Below, piece by piece: positions 1 through 5,847 of a stretch of 7,260 bases of DNA. The notes beneath the pieces were generated by a model. The model did not search any database, was not told the origin of the DNA, and was given only the letters and a program-made list of their open reading frames with translations. The stretch is from positions 1-7,260 of the forward strand of contig JAAYQD010000179.1 of NCBI GenBank assembly GCA_012519465.1, read 5' to 3'. The position numbers and the translations under genes are program-made. The DNA is from Candidatus Cloacimonadota bacterium. Lineage in GTDB: Bacteria; Cloacimonadota; Cloacimonadia; Cloacimonadales; Cloacimonadaceae. The number at the start of each line of letters is the position of its first letter. Position 1 is the first letter of the stretch.

Positions 1-2643
1 AATCAAGCGCGGCTAATGGCGCAAAAGCTTACCAGCAACGGCCTCACGCTGTGGGGTGAAGAGGGCGTGCATGTAAATACAGATAGTGAATACATCGATG
101 AATTGCAATTGGTGGCAAACCAGACCGGGGGAGCGTTTGTGATCCATTATAACTGGTATCGCAATGTACTCTTTGCTCAACAATTGGATATGTGGGGCAA
201 CAAGCTTTGGGATATGGATGGCATCTCGCTCGCCAGTGGCAATATCATCTCTCTGAAAAACTCCTTTAAGGATGGTGCAGGTGGATTTGTGGTACAATAT
301 ACCCATCATACCTCGGTTGATAATATACCCAGCTATTTCTTGCGTATTTCGGCATCCGGAGAGGTGGTGGGCAATAATCCCCTGCTGGGTGCAGGGCAGT
401 TCCCGCGGAGTAACGTCACCTCATTTCCCACCTCGGATGGCAATTTTATCCTCTGCCACTATAACGATACCAGCGCCAACTCTTTGGTCTTGGGCAAATT
501 CGACACTTCCGGCAATAGCCTCCTGCCATCCCTTGTAAGCTATCCACTGCCCAGCGTGGGTTATATGGAAGCCATTAGATTTGCGGAATATGCCGATGGT
601 GGGGTGGCGATTGCAACCAAGCAGGGCACAGGTGAGAATATAACCAGGCACATCCAACGCTTTGGGGCAGACTTGGATGTGATATGGAGCCCGGAGGGTG
701 TGCAGCTATCAAATATTGGCCATGAAGGAAAAGAGCTGAGCCTTGCCGTGAGTGCAAACGATATGGCATGGATATGCTGGAATAGCGGTGGGCTGGTTGA
801 CGTACCGCAACAGATCATAGCCCAGGTAGTGGATGGAGATGGCAACAGGCTGTGGGGAGAGGATGGCAAGCAGTTGTGTTCCAATCTTGGCGTCCATGGC
901 ATCTTTGCCTATCCGGAACACGCCTTTTTTGTGTGGAATTCCACATCCTTGGGATATAAATACTTGAAACGCCAAGTTTATAACCACCATGGCAATGCAT
1001 TTGTATACCCTACAAATGAGACTATATCCCAAACCTTGGCAGGCTCCACCAGCGGCACCTTGGTGCTGTCTGTTGGTGATAAATTCTTTACTTTCTGGAA
1101 AGACAGCCGCTATGGCAAAGCACAAACCTATTATCAGATCTCGGATGCGGCAGGCAATAACATCTTGCCCTCCAATGGATTTGCCCTGGTGCCCAGCATT
1201 GTGTATGATGATTATCTGATCAAGGCGACGCAGATGGATGACACAAACATTGCCTTGTTATACTCCGTACGCGGAGAGGAGGGCACCACCGTTCACTATC
1301 TGCAAGTGGTGGATACCAGTGGCTATCGCCGCTATCCCGGTTTTGGATTGCCCATCATGACGGGTGGACACTCCATTAGGGATATGGAAGTGCATGAATC
1401 CGGCATTTATCTGATTTGGAAGCAACATGACGGAACGGTGCATAATATATGGGGGCAGCGCATCGTGGATGGAGAAATGATGTGGGGATCTGAGGGGCGG
1501 CATATTGCAAACGTAACTGCCGGCACCTTCCCCGGCCATTGCTATGTAAAGGGGAGATACTTTTTGTGGACTCATACTCATCAAACTCACGATTGGATCC
1601 GCACCAATGTGCTATTGGTGGATGAAAACGGCAATCCGGCAGAAGGGTGGCTTGCCAGCGGAATCGGCGTCTTTTTGGGACAGGGCAGTGATTTGGTGTT
1701 TGTGCGTGACTTGGGTTTGGATGGTGAGGATTTGCTGGTATTTGGTGATCTTCAGATTACCTCCAGTATAGAACGGGGATTGGTGCAACGCATCAATAGC
1801 GATCAAACACGCCCTTGGGGCAACCATGGCAAAGCCATCCGCCCTCTGCAGCCTTTTCAAAATCAACGCGTATCCCACGTGAAGTTTGCCGATGATGGGA
1901 TGTATTGTGTGGTAAAGGATTATGATAATCTGCGTCTTTACTGTGATTACACTGTGCAAAAGATGGATTATGATGGCAACAGGCTGTGGGGAGATATGGG
2001 CTGCACCGTGTTGTATAATAGAATTCCCAACTATACTGAGCAGTTGGCAGTCTTTGCAGATGGTGCGGTGTTGTATTTGTATATGGATAGCTTAAACAAT
2101 GGCGTGGATCATAGCTTGTTTTACCACAGCATATCTCCATCTGGAGTGGCGGATGATGCAGGACCACAACTGCTTTTGGACAATCAATACAGCCAAGCCA
2201 ACGCGCGGGTGGCCACATGGCAGAATACCGCATTTGTGGCATGGAATTATGACCAGGATAGCGGTGGCTATTTCCCCGGAGAATCTGATCATACCAGCGT
2301 GTGGGCAATGCTTTACAATCATCAGCCCACCTCCAGTGATGCTCCTGTGTTGCAACCACATGCCGCCCTCTCTTTAACCGGCAATTACCCCAATCCCTTC
2401 AACCCCTCCACCACCATCAGTATGGATTTGGGAACTGCCCAAAGCGTGAGCCTGGAAATCTATAACATCAAGGGGCAGCTGGTGCGCAAGCTGGTGCAAA
2501 ACGATGCCTTCCCTGCCGGAACACACAAGATCGTGTGGGATGGCTGTGACGATGGAGGCAGGCAGGCTGCCAGCGGCTTGTATTTCTGCCGTGCCTCTTC
2601 CCAACAGGGCACTTCAACCCTGAAGATGATAATGTGTAAGTAA
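1..2643 (+). CDS. Secreted repeat protein with type IX secretion C-terminal sorting domain (5' partial)
   Basis: The frame is open to the left edge (five codons, N-Q-A-R-L, precede the ATG at position 16), so that ATG is probably internal and the real start and signal peptide lie outside the window. Numbered from that methionine, 875 residues are visible, ending at TAA 2641-2643. Residues ~5-765 consist of about fourteen degenerate repeats of ~54 residues, each carrying a hallmark like DGNRLWGEDG (residues 10-17, 62-70, 222-229, 277-284, 487-495, 599-605 and 655-663 are clearest). This resembles beta-propeller-like repeats of secreted FCB proteins. Residues ~786-875 form the sorting domain: GNYPNPFNPSTTI at 789-801, then the FlgD-like Ig fold (LEIYNIKGQLVRKL, W841DG, ASGLYF). 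In the known family this domain directs export across the outer membrane by the type IX system and is usually cleaved or anchors the cargo. The biological role is unknown: adhesion, polymer binding or surface-layer function are all possible. No catalytic motif is visible. Confidence 0.88.
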   Translation, partial: NQARLMAQKLTSNGLTLWGEEGVHVNTDSEYIDELQLVANQTGGAFVIHYNWYRNVLFAQQLDMWGNKLWDMDGISLASGNIISLKNSFKDGAGGFVVQYTHHTSVDNIPSYFLRISASGEVVGNNPLLGAGQFPRSNVTSFPTSDGNFILCHYNDTSANSLVLGKFDTSGNSLLPSLVSYPLPSVGYMEAIRFAEYADGGVAIATKQGTGENITRHIQRFGADLDVIWSPEGVQLSNIGHEGKELSLAVSANDMAWICWNSGGLVDVPQQIIAQVVDGDGNRLWGEDGKQLCSNLGVHGIFAYPEHAFFVWNSTSLGYKYLKRQVYNHHGNAFVYPTNETISQTLAGSTSGTLVLSVGDKFFTFWKDSRYGKAQTYYQISDAAGNNILPSNGFALVPSIVYDDYLIKATQMDDTNIALLYSVRGEEGTTVHYLQVVDTSGYRRYPGFGLPIMTGGHSIRDMEVHESGIYLIWKQHDGTVHNIWGQRIVDGEMMWGSEGRHIANVTAGTFPGHCYVKGRYFLWTHTHQTHDWIRTNVLLVDENGNPAEGWLASGIGVFLGQGSDLVFVRDLGLDGEDLLVFGDLQITSSIERGLVQRINSDQTRPWGNHGKAIRPLQPFQNQRVSHVKFADDGMYCVVKDYDNLRLYCDYTVQKMDYDGNRLWGDMGCTVLYNRIPNYTEQLAVFADGAVLYLYMDSLNNGVDHSLFYHSISPSGVADDAGPQLLLDNQYSQANARVATWQNTAFVAWNYDQDSGGYFPGESDHTSVWAMLYNHQPTSSDAPVLQPHAALSLTGNYPNPFNPSTTISMDLGTAQSVSLEIYNIKGQLVRKLVQNDAFPAGTHKIVWDGCDDGGRQAASGLYFCRASSQQGTSTLKMIMCK
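28..2310 (+). repeat. About fourteen degenerate ~54-residue protein repeats within the secreted protein
   Basis: The hallmark segments (hydrophobic-x-x-x-x-G-N-x-L-W-G-x-x-G) begin near residues 5, 57, 111, 162, 215, 271, 321, 375, 431, 482, 534, 592, 649 and 705, giving spacings of 50-58 residues. About half keep the W-x-x-x-G core; the others keep only the turn and the following hydrophobic strand. At DNA level two units share an identical 23-bp stretch (838-860 and 1972-1994), exactly 1134 bp (378 codons, seven units) apart. The fold is not proven; blades of one or two beta-propellers are the likeliest reading. Confidence 0.65.
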
Positions 2644-2654
2644 GATTATCTTAT

Positions 2655-2699
2655 AAAAAAGGAAAGCACCGGTACAAGTGAATGTCGCCGGTGCTTTTT
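2655..2699. terminator. Likely bidirectional Rho-independent terminator between convergent genes
   Basis: A perfect 10-bp stem (AAAGCACCGG at 2663-2672 pairing with CCGGTGCTTT at 2688-2697) encloses a 15-nt loop. On the plus strand the stem runs into a T tract (2695-2699), 20 bp after the stop codon of the secreted-protein gene. On the minus strand it is followed by CC and six T (complement of the A tract at 2655-2660), 48 bp after the phosphatase stop codon. It is thus placed to terminate both transcripts. Confidence 0.88.
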
Positions 2700-2744
2700 G
2701 GATTTGAGGGGATGAAGACTACCGCATTTACAGTTTTATGATGG

Positions 2745-3917
2745 TTAGATAAAGAGCATCTTGGTGGTTTTCAGGTATTGTTTTTCCAATACCTTGCTAA
2801 ATTGTTTCATGAGGTTGCGGCGTATCTCCAGGTCTTTGGGCAGGGCTGGGTCTTGGTGGGCTTCGTTGATTTTGGTTCCCACCACAAATTCTATGATATC
2901 GCTATCCATCAGCAGGCGCATGAGGCGTTTCACGGCGTTATCCGGCATATCGTCTATGGAGGCGTTCTCTTCCAGTGCACGCAGGGTGCGGGAGAGGGTG
3001 ATGGTGCCTTCGCTCACCAGATCAAAGCCTTCCATATTGGCTGTGGGAGGGATGTCTCCGCTATTGCGCACTTCTTTGAGGTTCACCTTGATGGGTATGC
3101 CCATTTCGCGGGAGATGATGGCGGCAGTGGTGCCCCCACATATTATCTTGCGGCCGGTGAATTGAGAGGCGATATCTGCAAATACAGAGTCATGCTCCTT
3201 TTTGTATGGAGGACCTGTGAGCAGGAGGGTGCGGCGAGGGTTTCTGAGATATAGCGCTGCGCAGGTGCTATCATCGGCGGGGAGGTTGTTATCATATTCC
3301 CGTGCTTTGCGCACCACTCTTTTGGAGAGTTCACGGGCAGACATATAGTTGTTTTGGCGCAAGAGGCTCAGGATAAACTCTTCCACGCCCTTTTCTTGCC
3401 AGCCCAAGGGCAGGTGGGGCACGCCAATGCCCGCCTGGGTGATGCCATCAGAATAGTAAATAAGGCGGTCTTCGGGCTGCAATTGAATCTCTGAATAGTA
3501 GAGGTGGCTTTTGCGGAAGGTTTTGATGGGGATTTCCTGTTTCTCCACCTCCACCACCTGCTGGTTGCGGATGAGCACGTAAGGGGGATTGTCGTGTTCG
3601 ATGATGCGCACAAAGCCGTCGTGACGGGCATCGATGATGGTGAATGTGCTGTATCCTATATGGCGGTAGGAACATACGGGCAGGGTCTCCAAGATGATTT
3701 CCGCCACCCGCTTGATATCCATTTTGGCAGTGATAAATCCTGCTGCCATCGTGGTGGTGAGGGTTGCCAATACGCTGGCTTTGATGCCGCTGCCCAAGCC
3801 GTCTGCCAAGATGCAAATGATGCCATCCTCGTTTTTGACGCTGTAATAGCTATCTCCACAGGATTGGTAACCGTATTTGCAGTGTTGATAGTAATCGGCT
3901 TCCAAAAAGTATTGCAT
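2745..3917 (-). CDS. SpoIIE-family PP2C-type serine/threonine phosphatase with C-terminal extension, hydrogenase-cluster type
   Basis: This 390-residue protein has an N-terminal PP2C/SpoIIE catalytic domain (residues ~5-225) with the metal-binding signatures intact: G21-D22, A38-D-G-L-G-S-G44, S156-D-G-I159 and D215-D-S-T218. Enzymes of this family remove phosphate from serine/threonine, classically on anti-sigma-factor antagonists, using two divalent metal ions. No membrane segment is visible, so it should be cytoplasmic. Residues ~229-390 form a separate domain starting LLLTGPP with a conserved-looking C260GGTTA265 segment and FDLVSEGTITL (298-308); I know no function for it, although similar tails occur on phosphatases in clostridial hydrogenase loci as I recall. 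It is the last gene of the operon, 5 bp after the HydS-like gene, and its ribosome site lies inside that gene's end. The context suggests it is the output of a hydrogen/redox signalling pair. The substrate is not encoded in the window. Confidence 0.85.
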   Translation of the reverse strand: MQYFLEADYYQHCKYGYQSCGDSYYSVKNEDGIICILADGLGSGIKASVLATLTTTMAAGFITAKMDIKRVAEIILETLPVCSYRHIGYSTFTIIDARHDGFVRIIEHDNPPYVLIRNQQVVEVEKQEIPIKTFRKSHLYYSEIQLQPEDRLIYYSDGITQAGIGVPHLPLGWQEKGVEEFILSLLRQNNYMSARELSKRVVRKAREYDNNLPADDSTCAALYLRNPRRTLLLTGPPYKKEHDSVFADIASQFTGRKIICGGTTAAIISREMGIPIKVNLKEVRNSGDIPPTANMEGFDLVSEGTITLSRTLRALEENASIDDMPDNAVKRLMRLLMDSDIIEFVVGTKINEAHQDPALPKDLEIRRNLMKQFSKVLEKQYLKTTKMLFI

Positions 3918-3922
3918 GAGGG

Positions 3923-5608
3923 CTAATCCTTTTTGCCAAAGCTCTTTACGATTGAGGAGAGCAATACCTCGCTATCGGCGGCGTTTTCGCCCAAGAGGAA
4001 GGCAATCTGTTGCACGGTGGAGAGGTTTTTGCGCATCACCTCGTTTGCCTTTTCGATAATCTGTTCCTGTTGGATCACCGGCTCTGTGATATCCTGGAGG
4101 ATACCGCCCAAGATGTGATTCTTTTGGATGGAGAAAAGGGTGAGGCGGATGATCTTGCCGCGCTGGCGGATATCCTGTATCTGCACCTCTGTTCCTTCTT
4201 CCAGGGCTTTGGAAAAGAGATCGTGAAAATCTATGATGCGATCCAAATATGCACCTTCCAGATCCGGATTGGCTTCCGAAACGATGCAGGCATCAGCTCC
4301 GGCAAGCTCTGCAAAGCGATGGTTGGATTCGATGATGCGCAGGTTTTCATCCACGATTACCACTCCGGAGGGCATCGCCTTGATGAGGGCGGATGCTTTG
4401 TTTTGAGCCAGCTTGCGCAGCCAGGATACACACATGGCGGGCTCTGCCTTTTCCTCGATGAGGGCGGCGGCAAATTCCTGGCATTTATCATAGCCACAAC
4501 CGCCACAATTCAGCTCGTCTTCGCCTCTCTTTTTGCCAATCTTGAGCAGGGCGGCGGCTATTTCCGCCTTGCTGTGAGTAGTCTGTTTGATCTGGCGGGA
4601 ATGGAATTGTTTGCTAAAGTCCAAAGTCTTTTCATCCCTTTCCTTTGGTGCAGGCGGGGTGAGGGTTTGGATCTTATAACGCTTTTGCGCTGTGGAACCG
4701 CGATTGCTGACGCCGGGGCCATTCACACGGCCACCGGGGCAGGCGAGGGTCTCGATAAATACGGGATGATCAAAATTGCCCGTATCTATCTCGTCCAGAG
4801 CTTCCACCACGTCTTTCACGCCGGAAAAAGCCATAAAGAGGGTGTTTTCCGGAGGGTTATAAAACTTGATGCCATCTATCATGCCCCCGTCTATCGGGTA
4901 AAGTCCGCCTTCCTCGGCAGCACCCAAGATAAACTCTTCTTCACTGGATAATCCAGCCCAATCTATGTTGCTGAGATTGAACCAGCGCCTCAGATCGGTG
5001 AAGGTGAGGGCAATATCAAAGCTATCTTCAAATTCGTTCTTCTTTGCCACACAGGGTCCGATGAAGACGATGCCGATATCTTCCGAGATGGCTGCTCTCA
5101 ACATCTTGGCATGAGCCTGCATGGGGGAATCCACCGGGGTGATGTGGGGAACCAGATTGGGATAGTATTGCTCTATGAGGTGCACGATGCTGGGGCAGGC
5201 GGAGGAGATGAGAAGCGGATTATCGCCTTCAGAAAGCATCTGCGCACAGGCAGCCGAAACTTCCTGTGCGCCCAATGCGGTTTCCGATACACCGGCAAAA
5301 CCGAGGCTTTTGATGGCCGCAATCAGCTTTCCGCTATCCAAACCGGCAAATTCGGTTCTGAAGGTGGGTGCCAAAGACACATATACCTGGTCTTTTTCTG
5401 TGAGCAGTGCCATGGCATCGCCCAGGTCATCCCGTATCTTTTTGGCGCCCACAGGGCATACTTGGGTACAGGTTCCACACAGGATGCAGGCTTCCGGCAT
5501 CACTTGGGCACTGCCATCAATCACCATAATGGCTTTTACGGGGCATTCTCGCACACATTTGTAGCAATCCTGACATTCGGTCTTTTCGGTGTAAATCGGT
5601 TTATTCAT
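3923..5608 (-). CDS. hydS: Putative sensory [FeFe] hydrogenase (HydS-like, group C) with ferredoxin, H-cluster, Fe-S and PAS domains
   Basis: The 561-residue protein contains, in order: two [4Fe-4S] ferredoxin motifs (Cys12/15/18/22 and Cys41/44/47/51); an H-cluster domain (~70-315); a four-cysteine Fe-S domain (Cys368, 371, 376, 393; CGGCGYDKC); a PAS domain (~403-510, AMPSGVVIVDENLRIIESN); and a helical tail (~511-557). The three H-cluster loops are all altered from catalytic enzymes. L1 reads S-S-A-C-P (135-139), with alanine replacing the proton-relay cysteine. L2 reads G-P-C (184-186), with glycine replacing methionine. L3 reads L-A-C-P-G-G-R-V-N-G-P-G, so Cys290 is kept but Arg294 sits where the bridging cysteine is expected. 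The first two changes match my knowledge of sensory hydrogenases such as Thermotoga HydS, which turn over slowly and are thought to sense H2; the third is unexpected. There is no kinase domain, so signalling presumably goes through the adjacent phosphatase. The ATG overlaps the previous stop by 4 bp (ATGA) and has only a weak purine-rich ribosome site, pointing to translational coupling. Confidence 0.88.
   Translation of the reverse strand: MNKPIYTEKTECQDCYKCVRECPVKAIMVIDGSAQVMPEACILCGTCTQVCPVGAKKIRDDLGDAMALLTEKDQVYVSLAPTFRTEFAGLDSGKLIAAIKSLGFAGVSETALGAQEVSAACAQMLSEGDNPLLISSACPSIVHLIEQYYPNLVPHITPVDSPMQAHAKMLRAAISEDIGIVFIGPCVAKKNEFEDSFDIALTFTDLRRWFNLSNIDWAGLSSEEEFILGAAEEGGLYPIDGGMIDGIKFYNPPENTLFMAFSGVKDVVEALDEIDTGNFDHPVFIETLACPGGRVNGPGVSNRGSTAQKRYKIQTLTPPAPKERDEKTLDFSKQFHSRQIKQTTHSKAEIAAALLKIGKKRGEDELNCGGCGYDKCQEFAAALIEEKAEPAMCVSWLRKLAQNKASALIKAMPSGVVIVDENLRIIESNHRFAELAGADACIVSEANPDLEGAYLDRIIDFHDLFSKALEEGTEVQIQDIRQRGKIIRLTLFSIQKNHILGGILQDITEPVIQQEQIIEKANEVMRKNLSTVQQIAFLLGENAADSEVLLSSIVKSFGKKD
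3927..3931 (-). promoter_or_regulatory. Shine-Dalgarno (AAGGA) for the phosphatase gene
   Basis: Read on the minus strand, AAGGA sits 9 nt before the ATG at 3915-3917 and overlaps the last lysine and aspartate codons of the upstream hydrogenase gene. It is the clearest ribosome site in the operon, supports this start, and fits translational coupling of phosphatase to sensor. Confidence 0.65.
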
Positions 5609-5847
5609 ATTTCTATCAGTTCTTTCTTTAGTATCTCCGGCAGGATATCGCTGCTAACTTCATGATATTCGTTGCCGTTGATGGTGATATTGGGGCCTTG
5701 TGCACAGTTTCCCATGCACAAGGACCCTTCTATGCGAACGCTATCGCTAAGTCCTTGATTTCGCAGGAACTCTTCGATTATTTGCAGGTTTTCACGATTA
5801 TCCCGTGCGAAACAAGAGCTTCCCATGCAAATCAGGATCTTTTTCAT
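5605..5847 (-). CDS. Small thioredoxin-like [2Fe-2S] ferredoxin (NuoE/HydC C-terminal type)
   Basis: This 80-residue protein consists of a single thioredoxin-like ferredoxin domain. Its four cluster ligands are visible as Cys7 and Cys12 (CMGSSC) and Cys44 and Cys48 (CMGNC), followed by the typical GPN turn at 51-53. Proteins of this fold bind one [2Fe-2S] cluster and carry electrons in hydrogenase and NADH-dehydrogenase complexes; full NuoE/HydC subunits are about twice as long because of an N-terminal helical domain missing here. It aligns without gaps to the C-terminal domain of HydA encoded just upstream (same cysteine spacing, 16 identities over 60 positions). It overlaps HydA's stop by 4 bp and the HydS-like start by 4 bp, so all three are probably coupled. 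It could be an extra electron-transfer subunit of the HydA complex or the electron partner of the sensory hydrogenase; sequence alone does not decide. The start is set by the overlap and by K-K-I-L at the first strand. Confidence 0.87.
   Translation of the reverse strand: MKKILICMGSSCFARDNRENLQIIEEFLRNQGLSDSVRIEGSLCMGNCAQGPNITINGNEYHEVSSDILPEILKKELIEI

Noticed and set aside
16..18. ATG as the start of the secreted-protein gene
   Set aside because: The frame is open upstream to the edge, no signal peptide follows this ATG, and the protein begins mid-repeat, so it is more likely an internal methionine.
1793..2359. A 188-codon minus-strand open frame inside the secreted-protein gene
   Set aside because: Its translation is low-complexity and rich in His/Pro/Cys with no family resemblance, while the plus-strand frame continues clearly through to the sorting domain.
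4010..4951. A 313-codon plus-strand open frame opposite the HydS-like gene
   Set aside because: It lies wholly antisense to a gene with unmistakable Fe-S, H-cluster and PAS motifs. Its translation has no recognisable domain, and it is the reading-frame shadow expected from that gene's codon use.
5111..5665. A 184-codon plus-strand open frame crossing the HydS-like and ferredoxin genes
   Set aside because: It is antisense to two strongly supported coupled genes and has no ribosome site or domain of its own.
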